64,000 bases of DNA from Persicobacter psychrovividus (GTDB lineage: Bacteria > Bacteroidota > Bacteroidia > Cytophagales > Cyclobacteriaceae). Made by a program: the position numbers and the translations under genes. The notes beneath the pieces were generated by a model. It saw only the letters and a program-made list of their open reading frames with translations, did not search any database and was not told where the DNA came from. The stretch lies in the NCBI RefSeq assembly GCF_036492425.1, contig NZ_AP025292.1:3100001-3164000 (forward strand), written 5' to 3'. Positions 1-9,599 of this stretch are shown here, piece after piece. Each line of letters opens with the position of its first letter. Within the stretch, counting starts at the first letter, position 1.

Positions 1-1405
1 GCTTTGGCGCAAAATGTACTTTAGGCATTTCAAGGGCGATGTCCTTATACCGTTTGGCGTCATAGTCCGAATTGATTTTCCGGAGGGAGGCATCAAGTGT
101 TTCTACAAACTTGGCATGATCCGCAGGCGCTTTATCGAACTCGACAATCCATTCGTGCCCACCTTTCACACCCACCTCAAGAAATCGTGGGGCGGCCGTA
201 TAATTACTCATGATTGCACCTGTCGCCTGACAGGCTTCTGTCATGGCCTGATCTGCATTTTCGACAATCACTTCTTCCCCAAAAGCATTAATAAAATGCT
301 TGGTTCTTCCGGAGATTCGGATGCGGTAGGGGATCAGTGAAGTAAAACGGACGGTATCCCCGATCAGGTAGCGCCACAGCCCGGCGTTGGTGGTAATGAC
401 AATCGCATAATTTTTTCCTATTTCCACCTCTTCAAGTCCGAGCGTGGTCGGGTGTTCTTTATCCCATTCATCCATCGGGATAAACTCATAGAACACGCCA
501 TAATCGAGCATCAGCAACATGTCCTTACTGTCTTTCTGATCCTGAATTCCGAAAAAACCCTCGGACGCGTTGTAAGTTTCCATGTAGCGCATATTCTCCC
601 GGGGGATCAGTGCATCGAAAGAGCTTTGGTAGGGCTCAAAGGCGACAGCACCATGTACGAAAGCCTCCAAATTGGGCCACACTTCTTTGATGTGTGATTT
701 GCCCGTAATTTCAAGAATGCGTTGCAAAAGGACGAGGGTCCAGGTGGGCACCCCTAAAAAGTGGGTAACATTCTCATGGATCGTCGTTTGTGCCATTTGT
801 TCGATTTTGGCTTCCCATTCGTCCATCAGGGCGATATCCAGGCTTGGGGTGCGATACATCTGCGCATAGAATGGCAGGTTGGCCATAATCACAGCCGACA
901 CATCACCGTAGTGGGAGTTTTCATTGATATCGAATTCATTCACCTGCAGACTACCGCCTATCCCCAGTCCTTTTCCAGAAAATATCTTGGTGTCGGGGTA
1001 GTTATTGGTGTAAAAAGAGTAAAGGTCTTTTCCTCCTTTCATGTGGCAGTCGTCAACAGCCTCTTTGGAAACAGGAATGAACTTACTGCGGGCATTGGTG
1101 GTTCCCGAAGACTTGGAAAACCACTTGATTTCGGTAGGCCACAGCACGCCTTGTTCCCCTTTCATCATTCGCTGGATATAAGGGTACAGGTCTTCATAAC
1201 GGGCAATAGGTACCCGTTCCCTGAAGGCTTTTTGAGTGGTAAGATCTTTGAAATGGTATTTGCGGCCAAATTCGGCCTCGGCCCCCATTTCAATCAAACG
1301 CTGAAAAATGTCATGTTGCACCTCATGAGGGTGCTTCATAAAAAGTTCGATCTGGTGAATGCGCTGTTGCATTACCCAGGTAATTATGGTGTTGATGAAT
1401 GTCAT
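1..1405 (-). CDS. GH3 auxin-responsive promoter family protein (acyl-adenylating enzyme), 3' end cut by window edge
   Basis: Reading the minus strand from the ATG at 1405 gives an uninterrupted frame to the left edge, about 468 codons; family members are about 500 residues, so only the C-terminal tail is missing. Visible signatures are the adenylate-forming P-loop SSGTT at residues 99-103 (in FSKSSGTTNARSKFIPVS), the block ETYNASEGFFG and the following YGVFYEFIP, all typical of GH3 proteins. GH3 enzymes activate carboxylates with ATP and, in plants, join them to amino acids; the bacterial substrates are unknown. It starts 31 bases after the stop of lptB, in the same direction, so it is probably the last gene of a recJ-lptB-GH3 unit. 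The function beyond carboxylate adenylation is inference. Confidence 0.9.
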   Translation of the reverse strand, partial: MTFINTIITWVMQQRIHQIELFMKHPHEVQHDIFQRLIEMGAEAEFGRKYHFKDLTTQKAFRERVPIARYEDLYPYIQRMMKGEQGVLWPTEIKWFSKSSGTTNARSKFIPVSKEAVDDCHMKGGKDLYSFYTNNYPDTKIFSGKGLGIGGSLQVNEFDINENSHYGDVSAVIMANLPFYAQMYRTPSLDIALMDEWEAKIEQMAQTTIHENVTHFLGVPTWTLVLLQRILEITGKSHIKEVWPNLEAFVHGAVAFEPYQSSFDALIPRENMRYMETYNASEGFFGIQDQKDSKDMLLMLDYGVFYEFIPMDEWDKEHPTTLGLEEVEIGKNYAIVITTNAGLWRYLIGDTVRFTSLIPYRIRISGRTKHFINAFGEEVIVENADQAMTEACQATGAIMSNYTAAPRFLEVGVKGGHEWIVEFDKAPADHAKFVETLDASLRKINSDYDAKRYKDIALEMPKVHFAPK

Positions 1406-1436
1406 ATAGCAGTTTTGATAAACAAACAGCTACAGC

Positions 1437-2168
1437 TTATATCTTTCTTTTCAGCTCAAAATACTCCCCTAAATAAACCCTGCGCACCTCTGGATCATTT
1501 GCCAAATCTTCTGCTGTACCTGCTCTAAAGAGCTTTCCTTCCACCATCAGGTAAGCCCGGTCGGTAATGGCCAGGGTCTCGTTTACGTTGTGGTCGGAAA
1601 TCAATATACCGATATTCTTGTTTTTTAGCTTCGCCACAATGCCCTGAATTTCTTCCACGGCAATGGGGTCTACCCCAGCAAAAGGCTCATCCAGCAACAC
1701 AAAGTTGGGATCAACAGCCAAAGCACGGGCAATCTCTGTTCTGCGTCGTTCTCCTCCTGAAAGCACCATCCCGAGGTTCTTCCGAACGTGGGTAAGGCTG
1801 AACTCTTCAAGGAGTTCTTCCATTTTGGCTTTTTGTTCTGGTTTAGACAGCTTGGTCATTTCCAGCACCGCGAGCAGGTTTTCCTCCACCGTCAGGGACC
1901 GGAATACGGAAGCCTCCTGCGCAAGGTAGCCAATTCCTTTTTGAGCCCTACGATACATGGGCAAGGCAGTAATGTCCTCATCATCCAAAAAGATTCGGCC
2001 GGCGTTAGGCTTAATCAAGCCAACGGTCATATAAAAAGAAGTGGTTTTCCCTGCTCCGTTTGGGCCCAAAAGTCCCACAATCTCTCCCTGGTTTACCTCT
2101 ACGGAAACCTGATTCACTACCGTACGCTTTTTATATTTCTTTACCAGCTTTTCAGAACGCAATTTCAT
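1437..2168 (-). CDS. lptB: LPS export ABC transporter ATP-binding protein LptB
   Basis: This is the cytoplasmic ATPase of the LptB2FG complex, which extracts lipopolysaccharide from the inner membrane and drives it along the Lpt bridge. The 243-residue length is normal. Walker [10 protein letters not shown] lies at residues 35-43, the ABC signature LSGGE at 136-140 followed by the RRR typical of LptB, Walker B FVLLDEP at 156-162, then the H-loop histidine in SDHNVNET. It lies 71 bases downstream of recJ and 31 bases upstream of the GH3 gene, all on the minus strand. LptF/LptG are not in the window. The similar LivF/LivG type is less likely because of the GERRR signature and the LptB-like FAGVDPIAV stretch. 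Confidence 0.95.
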   Translation of the reverse strand: MKLRSEKLVKKYKKRTVVNQVSVEVNQGEIVGLLGPNGAGKTTSFYMTVGLIKPNAGRIFLDDEDITALPMYRRAQKGIGYLAQEASVFRSLTVEENLLAVLEMTKLSKPEQKAKMEELLEEFSLTHVRKNLGMVLSGGERRRTEIARALAVDPNFVLLDEPFAGVDPIAVEEIQGIVAKLKNKNIGILISDHNVNETLAITDRAYLMVEGKLFRAGTAEDLANDPEVRRVYLGEYFELKRKI

Positions 2169-2239
2169 ATACTAATCTTTCTACGATTCAAACAGTACTC
2201 GGTCATCGACCAACTCATAATTAAACAAATTAAAAGAGA

Positions 2240-3943
2240 TTATTCTTCAAATTTGATATCTTTCACATAAAGCTGAAGATTTTTTCTTCCCATATAAGTA
2301 TTTTCCTCTACGGAATAAGCCATACGGAAGCGCATGCCACTGCTCACAAGGTCATAATACTGCCCAAAACCAAAGCCAATGGCTTCGATGGGCTCTTCAT
2401 TACCATCCTGTGTTACTTTAAACTTTAAATGCTCCCCTTTCAGCAGGCGAGGGCGATCGACCACCTTGAGGTTTTCACTCACAAAGATGGGCGTCATGTT
2501 TTCCGGGCCAAAAGGCGCCATTTGCTTTAAAATATTGTACAATTTATAATTGACCTCATTCAGCGCAATTCTTCTGTCGACATTCAGTTGTGGGGTCAGC
2601 TGATCCTCTGTAATTCGCTCAGCGACAATTCTGTTGAACTTCTCCCGGAAAGCGTCCACTTTATCAATGTCCATCGTCAGGCCGGCGGCATATCTGTGCC
2701 CACCAAATTGGTCGAGCAATTCTGCACACTCACTGATCGCCTCGTAAACATCAAAACCATTCACGGACCTGGCAGAGCCTGTGGCTTTGCGGTTGGATTC
2801 GGTCATGATGATGGTCGGGCGGTAAAATTTATCAATACAACGTGAGGCAACAATGCCAATCACGCCTTTGTGCCAGTCACTTTTAAAGAGCACGGTCGAT
2901 TTCGCATTGTCATCCCCCTGCGATTCTATCATTTCGATGGCTTCCGCAGTAATATTACTGTCGAAATTCCGTCGGATTTCATTCTTGGATTCAATCTGTT
3001 TTGCAAGTTGCTCGGCCTCCACCTCATCTTTAGCCAATAGCAAATCCACGGCTCCCGAGGCATGTGCCATCCTTCCAGCAGCATTAATTCGCGGACCAAT
3101 ACCAAACACGATCGCAGAGATCGACATTTTATTCATGCCTCCCCCCAAGTTCATCAAGGCTTTAAGTCCATGTGAGGGTTTCTTGTTCAGGAGTTTCAGT
3201 CCAAAATGCGCCAGCACACGATTTTCATCAGATACTGGGACAATATCTGCGGCAATACTCACCGCAACAAGATCCAGGAAGGCAAATAATTTGCGCTCAG
3301 GAATATCGAATCGCTGACAATACCCTTGCATAAACTTGAAGCCAACCCCACAGCCTGAAAGTTCAGTGAATGGGTAAGGGCAATCCTGTTGTTTGGGGTC
3401 AAGAATAGCAATGGCAGGAGGGAGGATTTCCCCTGGGCGGTGATGATCACAGATAATAAAATCGATGCCGTAATCTTTGGCCTGCTGAATACGGTCTACT
3501 GCTTTTATCCCACAGTCAAGGGAGATAATCAGCTTGAAATTATTATCGCGGGCGTATTCCATCCCTTTGGTCGATACGCCATAACCTTCCTTGTAGCGGT
3601 CTGGCACATAAAAGGCCACATTCGGGTAAAGGGTTTTGATAAATCCATAAACCAAGGCCACGGAGGTGGTTCCATCGACATCATAATCACCATAGATCAT
3701 GATTTTTTCTCTTTGCTGAAAAGCCTCCTGCAATCTATTTACGGCAATATCCATCCCTTTCATCAGGAAGGGATCGTGCAAATGCGCTAAGGAAGGACGA
3801 AAAAACGCTTTGGCTTCTTCGTAATTACGAATCGAGCGCTGGGCAAGCAAAGAGGCTACGGTTTCAGAAACCCCCACTTCCGCCATCAATCGATCTACAT
3901 CCTCCTGCGGAGCTGCCGATTTATAAATCCACTTTTTGACCAT
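2240..3943 (-). CDS. recJ: Single-stranded-DNA-specific 5'-3' exonuclease RecJ
   Basis: RecJ degrades single-stranded DNA 5' to 3' in RecF-pathway recombination and mismatch or base-excision repair. The 567-residue product has the DHH phosphoesterase motifs: DYDVDGT at residues 86-92, the DHH triad at 166-168 in ICDHHRPGE, and the DHHA1-domain GGHRYAAG motif near residue 410. The C-terminal OB-fold region is present, so the gene looks complete. The start is the ATG of MVKKWIY. It is the first gene of a probable recJ-lptB-GH3 run and is separated from purE by a hairpin that probably ends the purKE transcript. Confidence 0.96.
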   Translation of the reverse strand: MVKKWIYKSAAPQEDVDRLMAEVGVSETVASLLAQRSIRNYEEAKAFFRPSLAHLHDPFLMKGMDIAVNRLQEAFQQREKIMIYGDYDVDGTTSVALVYGFIKTLYPNVAFYVPDRYKEGYGVSTKGMEYARDNNFKLIISLDCGIKAVDRIQQAKDYGIDFIICDHHRPGEILPPAIAILDPKQQDCPYPFTELSGCGVGFKFMQGYCQRFDIPERKLFAFLDLVAVSIAADIVPVSDENRVLAHFGLKLLNKKPSHGLKALMNLGGGMNKMSISAIVFGIGPRINAAGRMAHASGAVDLLLAKDEVEAEQLAKQIESKNEIRRNFDSNITAEAIEMIESQGDDNAKSTVLFKSDWHKGVIGIVASRCIDKFYRPTIIMTESNRKATGSARSVNGFDVYEAISECAELLDQFGGHRYAAGLTMDIDKVDAFREKFNRIVAERITEDQLTPQLNVDRRIALNEVNYKLYNILKQMAPFGPENMTPIFVSENLKVVDRPRLLKGEHLKFKVTQDGNEEPIEAIGFGFGQYYDLVSSGMRFRMAYSVEENTYMGRKNLQLYVKDIKFEE

Positions 3944-3949
3944 ACATCT

Positions 3950-3993
3950 AAGAAAAAAAATCGTGATAAGCCATCCAGTAAGCTGAATGGCTT
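3950..3993 (-). terminator. Probable rho-independent terminator of purK-purE
   Basis: An inverted repeat with arms AAGCCAT and ATGGCTT (3968-3974 and 3987-3993), extended inward by CAG/CTG around a 4-base loop, lies 51 bases past the purE stop. On the minus strand the hairpin is followed, after six bases, by a run of T. It sits just before the recJ start, separating purKE from recJ. Confidence 0.5.
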
Positions 3994-4044
3994 AAATATT
4001 TGTACGGGAAACAGCCGTCTCCCTATTGAAAATAATGTGGGAAG

Positions 4045-4554
4045 TTAAAAAGCCTGATAGCCCTTTTCTTCCAGATCAGCAGCGGCCGACAATACTTTGT
4101 CTTTCATTTCTTGCTTGAAGGTGTCAAGGTTTTGAGCGATTTGCTCCTCATAAGCCCCAACGATCTGCGCAGCAAGAATTCCTGCATTTTTTGCGCCATT
4201 CAGTGCCACTGTCGCTACTGGCACGCCTCCAGGCATTTGCAGAATCGACAATACAGAATCCCAGCCATCAATGGAATTCGATGATTTTACAGGCACTCCA
4301 ATCACTGGAAGGCTCGTCATCGAAGCCACCATCCCTGGCAGGTGAGCGGCACCACCAGCACCAGCAATAATCGCTTTAATACCCCGTGCACGTGCCTCCT
4401 GAGCGTAAGTCACCATGCGTTCAGGTGTGCGGTGTGCGGAAACAATCGTTACCTCAAAAGTAACCCCTAACTCTTCTAAAACCTCTGCGGCTTGTTTCAT
4501 CACGGGCAGGTCAGAATTACTGCCCATGATAATACCTACTTGCACCTTACTCAT
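4045..4554 (-). CDS. purE: N5-carboxyaminoimidazole ribonucleotide mutase PurE (class I)
   Basis: PurE converts N5-CAIR to CAIR in de novo purine synthesis, using the product of PurK. The 169-residue protein shows the class I signature GSNSDLPVM near residue 11 and the SAHRTPE active-site motif containing the catalytic histidine, followed by the glycine-rich [11 protein letters not shown] loop. Its ATG overlaps the end of purK by four bases (ATGA arrangement), so the two are translationally coupled and co-transcribed. The pairing with a separate PurK supports a class I mutase acting on N5-CAIR rather than a CO2-dependent class II enzyme. Confidence 0.97.
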   Translation of the reverse strand: MSKVQVGIIMGSNSDLPVMKQAAEVLEELGVTFEVTIVSAHRTPERMVTYAQEARARGIKAIIAGAGGAAHLPGMVASMTSLPVIGVPVKSSNSIDGWDSVLSILQMPGGVPVATVALNGAKNAGILAAQIVGAYEEQIAQNLDTFKQEMKDKVLSAAADLEEKGYQAF

Positions 4555-5693
4555 GCTTTTATTTTTAAAGTATTTTTGATGTATGTTGCTTTCTCTTTCA
4601 GTCTTTCCAGGTCGGCATCGACGATCGTAACGTGCCCCATTTTACGAAAAGGCTTGGTGTAGCTTTTGCCATAAAGGTGAACATGTGCACCATCAACGGC
4701 CATAACCTCGTCGGTACCTTCATACTTGGCCATTCCTTCGAAGCCTTCTTCCCCTAAGAGGTTCACCATTGCGGAAGGCTGAAGCGCCTCGGTAGACCCC
4801 AAGGGAGTGTTCAGAATAGCGCGGAGATGTTGTTCGTACTGTGAAGTCTGATTGGCCTCAATGGTTTGGTGGCCACTGTTGTGCGGACGTGGCGCTACCT
4901 CATTAACCAGCACATCGCCCGATTTGGTTGCAAACATCTCAACAGCCAACAGACCGACCATGTCCAGTTTAGTGATCACGTCCCGGGCAATATCATCCGC
5001 TTTTTTAGCTACGGCCTCAGAAATATTTGCTGGCGCAAAAAGGTATTCTACCAAATTGGCTTCAGGATGATAGATCAGCTCCACTGCAGGGAATGTTCTT
5101 ACCTGTCCGTCCTCATTTCGAGCGACAATCACCGAGATTTCGGTTTCAAAATCAATCAGTTTTTCCAAAACACCTGGCTTGTCAAAAGCTTTGGAGAGAT
5201 CCTCCACCTGGCGTAACATCTGTACCCCACGGCCATCATAGCCTTCTTTTCCCAGTTTATGAACCGCAGGCAGGAAGTCAGCATGACGCATCACTTCGTT
5301 ACGGTCTTGGGTAAGAATAAATGGCGAGGTTGGAATGTTATTATCCTGATAGAATTGTTTCTGAACCCGCTTGTCCTGAATCAGTTCAATGACCCGTGGC
5401 TGAGGGAAAACTTTTTTCCCTTCAAGCTCTAACTGACGCAAAGCTTCGGTATTAACGTTCTCAATCTCAACGGTAATCACATCACACTGCTTCCCGAATT
5501 CATATACATCCGTATAATCTTTCAGTGAACCATTGGTGAAATTACTGCTGATACGGGCACAGGGAGCCTGTGGGTCTGGATCCAAAATGGCGATATCCAA
5601 ATTAAAATCTAAGGATGATTGAATCAACATCCGTCCCAACTGTCCACCGCCAAGAATGCCCAATTTAACGCCTTGAAATAATGAAAATGCCAT
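4551..5693 (-). CDS. purK: 5-(carboxyamino)imidazole ribonucleotide synthase PurK
   Basis: PurK carboxylates AIR with bicarbonate and ATP to give N5-CAIR for PurE. It is a 380-residue ATP-grasp protein. The N-terminal [12 protein letters not shown] dinucleotide-type loop, the KEGYDGRG substrate/ATP loop, the ATP-grasp acidic residues in [14 protein letters not shown], and a C-terminal domain beginning at GxxHLYGK-like residues are all present. It is the first gene of the purKE operon and overlaps purE by four bases. A TAGTTTTG element 40 bases upstream is a candidate promoter. Confidence 0.97.
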   Translation of the reverse strand: MAFSLFQGVKLGILGGGQLGRMLIQSSLDFNLDIAILDPDPQAPCARISSNFTNGSLKDYTDVYEFGKQCDVITVEIENVNTEALRQLELEGKKVFPQPRVIELIQDKRVQKQFYQDNNIPTSPFILTQDRNEVMRHADFLPAVHKLGKEGYDGRGVQMLRQVEDLSKAFDKPGVLEKLIDFETEISVIVARNEDGQVRTFPAVELIYHPEANLVEYLFAPANISEAVAKKADDIARDVITKLDMVGLLAVEMFATKSGDVLVNEVAPRPHNSGHQTIEANQTSQYEQHLRAILNTPLGSTEALQPSAMVNLLGEEGFEGMAKYEGTDEVMAVDGAHVHLYGKSYTKPFRKMGHVTIVDADLERLKEKATYIKNTLKIKA

Positions 5694-5732
5694 GTTGTTT
5701 TGCTGTTAGCCTATCTTAAAGTTATTGACATA

Positions 5733-5740
5733 CAAAACTA
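5733..5740 (-). promoter_or_regulatory. Candidate -7 promoter element for purKE
   Basis: On the minus strand the sequence TAGTTTTG matches the Bacteroidota -7 consensus TAnnTTTG and lies 40 bases upstream of the purK start. A good -33 TTTG at the usual spacing is not evident, so the call rests on the -7 match and position alone. Confidence 0.4.
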
Positions 5741-5797
5741 AGCCTTTTTCGATAGTTATGAAGGTAAAAGTCAAAAGAAAGCAAGGAAAAAAAACAT

Positions 5798-7216
5798 CTA
5801 AAACTTAAAAAATTCCTCTAATGTCCGCTGCATCACTATCGGATTCAGTGGTTTGGTCAGGTAGCCGTTCATCTGTGCGAGCTTGGCATTTTCTTCCCAT
5901 CGGTCAAATCGTGTTGCGCTCAGTGCGATAATGGGGATCTCATAATAATGCTTGTCCTGATGCCGGATCGTTTGCGTAAGGTCTTCCCCATGAGCATCAG
6001 GAAGGTGCAAGTCCATCAATATCAAATCAAACTGTTCTTGCTTTACCCACTCAAGGGTGGCTTTTCCCGTTGCGGCAATCTCTGGATTGATCCCAAATTT
6101 CTTCAGGTACTTTTTCGTAATCACCTGATTTACCACATCATCTTCTACCAGCAAAACTTTACTTGCACTGAAATCCTTACGTGTGCGCTGCACAAATTTG
6201 GAAGTGAGTTGCTCATTGCGATCGAAAGGCATGGAGATCAAAAACCGCGTGCCTTTGCCTTCTTTGCTTTCCACGCGAATATTGCCTCCCATACTTTCCA
6301 CCAACAGTTTACTGATACTCAGGCCAAGTCCTGTACCTCCAAACTTGCGGGTGGTCGATTTTTCGGCCTGCGTAAATGGCTCAAAGATCCGTTCGAGGCG
6401 GTCTTCAGGAATTCCGATTCCCGTATCTTCAATCACAAAGCGCAGCCAAGCCCTGTTGGTCGCTTTGGGCAATCGCTCCAGGCGGATGGTTACGGCTCCT
6501 TTTTCAGTGAACTTAATGGCATTGGTAATCAGGTTGATCAATACTTGTTTCAGGCGGTGGGCATCGCCAAGCAACTGTTCGGGGATCTCATCTCCTACCA
6601 AAACTTTAAGGCTGATGGATCGGGCATCGGCACGCTGTTGCAGCATCGCTTTAATATCGGTGGCCAGTTGTTTTGGAGAAAACCTCGTTTGGTCGAGTTC
6701 CAGTTTACCGCCAAGAATTTTGCTGAAATCAAGCACATCGTTGATTAACCCTAACAGGTGCTCTGCGGAGTATTGCATGGTTTTGAAGGAGTTATGCAAA
6801 TTTTCCTGTTCATTTTCCATCTCAAGCAGTTGTGCCAAGCCCAAAACCGCATTCAGGGGCGTCCTTAGCTCATGCGCCACAACGGATAAAAAGGTGGGGT
6901 CTTCGAAAGGGGAGGGGCGGGATTTTTTCAGGCACCAGACGGTTTGCTGGTCATCCTCACTGAGCTTGCTTAATTCCCATTCTTTCAGAGGAGTCTTCGA
7001 AGTGCTCAAAGTGCATTGCGCGCCCTGCTCCCAAATACTGACCGACTTGAATAAATCCTGCTGCGCCTCCTTGGCCTCAGGAAAATCATCAAACTGCTCT
7101 TTCATCTCCTGATTACAGTAAATCAATGCGCCTCCTTTCTCTTGTACCAATACAGGAATGGGGAGCTGATCCAAAAAGGACGGAGGGATGTTCGAAGGGC
7201 TTAATGCTGAATTCAT
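5798..7216 (-). CDS. PAS-type sensor hybrid histidine kinase/response regulator
   Basis: The 472-residue protein has an N-terminal PAS-like segment (about 15-100, with LPIPVLVQEKGGALIYCN), a HisKA domain with the phospho-acceptor His115 in VVAHELRTPLN, an ATPase domain (N box NLITNAIKF near 228, DTGIGIP near 264, GGTGLGLS near 293) and a C-terminal receiver domain with VEDD near 357, acceptor Asp402 in LMDLHLP and the lysine of YLTKP at 456. No transmembrane segment is seen, so it should be cytoplasmic. There is no output domain and no neighbouring response regulator or Hpt protein; the signal and target cannot be told from context. Confidence 0.93.
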   Translation of the reverse strand: MNSALSPSNIPPSFLDQLPIPVLVQEKGGALIYCNQEMKEQFDDFPEAKEAQQDLFKSVSIWEQGAQCTLSTSKTPLKEWELSKLSEDDQQTVWCLKKSRPSPFEDPTFLSVVAHELRTPLNAVLGLAQLLEMENEQENLHNSFKTMQYSAEHLLGLINDVLDFSKILGGKLELDQTRFSPKQLATDIKAMLQQRADARSISLKVLVGDEIPEQLLGDAHRLKQVLINLITNAIKFTEKGAVTIRLERLPKATNRAWLRFVIEDTGIGIPEDRLERIFEPFTQAEKSTTRKFGGTGLGLSISKLLVESMGGNIRVESKEGKGTRFLISMPFDRNEQLTSKFVQRTRKDFSASKVLLVEDDVVNQVITKKYLKKFGINPEIAATGKATLEWVKQEQFDLILMDLHLPDAHGEDLTQTIRHQDKHYYEIPIIALSATRFDRWEENAKLAQMNGYLTKPLNPIVMQRTLEEFFKF

Positions 7217-7854
7217 AGTTGGTTTTATATGCGTACTCCTTAAAGTGGCGAAAAAAGGTACTCCTTTTCAATTTGAGCCTTTTCAGGCTTAATCTGTTGT
7301 ACGAATATTTTCGGTTAAAGCGGTCTATTTCTCCGCTGAAATAATTATTTTAGAATCATCAAAGACCCCATTTGTTTAAAGAATAACGAAAAGACATGGT
7401 TAACTTAACCGTACAAGGCGTGATCGTAACGCTCATGGTAGCTGCTGCTGTGGGTTGGTTGTGCTGGCATTTTTATAAAAAAATTACTGCAAACAGCCGA
7501 AAAAAAATGTTCCGGTGGCGGATGTGATAAATGCCAGGATTAATTCAATTTATCCTAAACAGGCTATTATTTGAATATTCTTACAAATCAGATAAATTTT
7601 TAAATAGTCATTTATTCAGATTGTATTATATTTAAAAAAACAAAGATTGACTAATACAAAACCGTTAGCTGTTCCCTCTTTCGATGAACCTCCATCCATA
7701 ATAATCACTGGAATCGTTTGTGCAATTCAAACGCCATAATCTTGCTAATCCATTACATTTTATTTGATAAAACCCGTTAAATTCCCATTTTGGGTTTTAA
7801 TACACCTTTTATTATTAATACCATCTTAATTGTTCAAACCTAATTTTTCAGACA
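7217..7854. other. Intergenic region holding one tiny gene
   Basis: This 638-base AT-rich region separates the divergently transcribed kinase and glucan phosphorylase genes. Apart from the small Cys-rich membrane protein reading frame at 7396-7543, I see no gene. An imperfect inverted repeat around AAGCCT/AGGCTT (near 7275-7290) is too weak to call. Confidence 0.6.
7396..7543 (+). pseudogene. FeoB-associated-type Cys-rich small membrane protein, interrupted by a frameshift at an A8 tract
   Basis: From the ATG at 7396 a frame encodes a short N-terminus, one transmembrane helix (about residues 6-25) and a basic tail, MVNLTVQGVIVTLMVAAAVG onwards, then stops at 7525-7527 after 43 codons. The run of eight A at 7500-7507 is followed in the next frame by codons 7508-7543 that read CSGGGCDKCQD and stop. 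Joined with one A fewer, the product is a 48-residue single-pass protein ending in a CSGGGCxxC cluster, the layout of the FeoB-associated Cys-rich membrane protein family. Either a sequencing error, a real mutation, or slippage at the A tract explains this. feoA/feoB are not nearby. Family assignment is inference from layout. Confidence 0.6.
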
Positions 7855-9534
7855 ATGAGTTTACCAACGAAATTTCAGCATCCTTATAAATTTGATCCTA
7901 AATACAGCAAGAAAACCGCTTACTTCTGTATGGAGTTTGCGATCGATCAATCCTTCAAAATCTACTCAGGTGGATTAGGGTTCCTTGCGGGTTCACATAT
8001 GCGCAGTGCCTACGACCTAAAGCAAAATATGGTCGGTATTGGACTACTATGGAAGTACGGATATTATGACCAAATCCGTGCGAAAGATCAGTCAATGGAT
8101 GTTCTTTTTCAGGAGAAAACCTATTCTTTCCTTCAGGACACAGGCATCAAGTTCTCGATTCGAGTGAACAATCATGATGTTTGGGTAAAGGCTTTCTATC
8201 TTGATCCAGAGCAATTCGGTACTGTACCGATGTTCTTCCTTTCTACTGATTTACCAGAGAATGATTATTTAGCACAAACAATTACTCACCGCCTGTACGA
8301 ATCCAATACAGAAGGGAAAGTCGCTCAGTCTATCCTTTTAGGCCTGGGAGGTGCTAAACTTTTAGATGAATTAAACTGGGAGCCAGATATTTATCACTTG
8401 AATGAGGCACACGCCCTTTCTTCGGCTTTCCACTTGTATAAAAAACACGGCTCTATCGAGGAGGTGAAAAAGCGTATGGTTTTCACTACGCACACTCCTG
8501 AAGAAGCTGGAAATGAAAAGCATAACATCCACTTGTTGGATAAACTCGGCTTTTTCAATGGTGTTCCTTTGGATCAAGTTCGTGAACTTACAGGCATTCA
8601 TGATGATACTTTCAACCACTCGCTGGTTGCTTTACGCTTTGCGCATTTTGCCAATGGGGTATCGAAACTACATGGGGAAGTATCTCGCGAGATGTGGAAA
8701 AACCAAACGGGTATTTGCCCAATCACGCACGTTACCAACGCACAAAATGCCCGCTACTGGCAAGATCCTGAGCTGAAAGCTGCTTTGGTAAAAGGAGATG
8801 ATGCGCAACTGACCGACCGTAAGAAAAAGCTGAAGAAAAACCTTTTCCAGATTGTTGCCGACCAAACAGGAAAGTGGTTTGACCCGAACGTTTTCACGAT
8901 CGTATGGGCGCGCCGTTACGCTGGATACAAACGTGCAGATTTGATCACACGCGATATGGAACGTTTCCAAAAATTATTGAGCAACAGCAAGTACCCAGTA
9001 CAGATTATCTGGGCAGGAAAGCCTTATCCAATGGATTACGGTGCAGTGGGTACTTTCAACTCTTTGGTACACATGACGAAGCATAACAAAAATGCTGCGG
9101 TACTGGTAGGTTACGAGCTACAACTTTCGCGCATGCTAAAATATGGTTCTGATGTATGGTTGAACAACCCACGTGTTACCCGTGAGGCTTCTGGTACTTC
9201 AGGCATGACGGCAGCCATGAACGCTGGGGTAAACTTCTCGACTTACGATGGATGGATTTGTGAATTCACCCGCCATGGCGAAAATGGGTTTATCATTCCT
9301 GCTACGGATCACCGCAAGCCGCATCATATGCAGGATCATGAAGATATGGAAGCGATGTTCTACATCCTGGAGAACGAAATCTTGCCGACTTATTATGATG
9401 AGCCTAAGAAGTGGACTGAGATTGTGAAAACATCGATGAAAGACGTTACGCCTTATTTCGATGCTGACCGTATGGCACAGGAGTATTACGATCACGTATA
9501 TACAAACCCTGAGCAAAAGAAATTCAAAAAATAA
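7855..9534 (+). CDS. Alpha-glucan phosphorylase family protein (short, archaeal-type GT35)
   Basis: The 559-residue protein resembles short alpha-glucan phosphorylases, which release glucose 1-phosphate from glycogen or maltodextrin. Visible blocks include YFCMEFAI near the N-terminus, SGGLGFLAGSH, HLNEAHA, FTTHTPEEAGNEKH, VWARRYAGYKR and the C-terminal EASGTSGM block (444-451). In the family this last block normally continues with the lysine that holds pyridoxal phosphate; here residue 452 is Thr. The protein ends soon after, shorter than the 600-850 residues of many relatives. The gene stands alone, followed by a strong terminator. It may be an active phosphorylase of a clade with a changed cofactor site or an inactive relative; see findings. 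Confidence 0.85.
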   Translation: MSLPTKFQHPYKFDPKYSKKTAYFCMEFAIDQSFKIYSGGLGFLAGSHMRSAYDLKQNMVGIGLLWKYGYYDQIRAKDQSMDVLFQEKTYSFLQDTGIKFSIRVNNHDVWVKAFYLDPEQFGTVPMFFLSTDLPENDYLAQTITHRLYESNTEGKVAQSILLGLGGAKLLDELNWEPDIYHLNEAHALSSAFHLYKKHGSIEEVKKRMVFTTHTPEEAGNEKHNIHLLDKLGFFNGVPLDQVRELTGIHDDTFNHSLVALRFAHFANGVSKLHGEVSREMWKNQTGICPITHVTNAQNARYWQDPELKAALVKGDDAQLTDRKKKLKKNLFQIVADQTGKWFDPNVFTIVWARRYAGYKRADLITRDMERFQKLLSNSKYPVQIIWAGKPYPMDYGAVGTFNSLVHMTKHNKNAAVLVGYELQLSRMLKYGSDVWLNNPRVTREASGTSGMTAAMNAGVNFSTYDGWICEFTRHGENGFIIPATDHRKPHHMQDHEDMEAMFYILENEILPTYYDEPKKWTEIVKTSMKDVTPYFDADRMAQEYYDHVYTNPEQKKFKK

Positions 9535-9557
9535 GAAAGCCTGAGGCTTGAAAATAC

Positions 9558-9590
9558 AAATCCCGATCAGATGACTGGTCGGGATTTTTT
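9558..9590 (+). terminator. Rho-independent terminator of the glucan phosphorylase gene
   Basis: Arms AAATCCCGA and TCGGGATTT (9558-9566, 9579-9587), continued inward by CAG/CTG around a 4-base loop, are followed by a T run. It lies 24 bases after the stop codon. Confidence 0.85.
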
Positions 9591-9599
9591 ATGTTTTAT

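Noticed and set aside
761-1528. Plus-strand frame of 255 codons
   Set aside because: It lies opposite the well-supported GH3 and lptB genes and has no recognisable domain.
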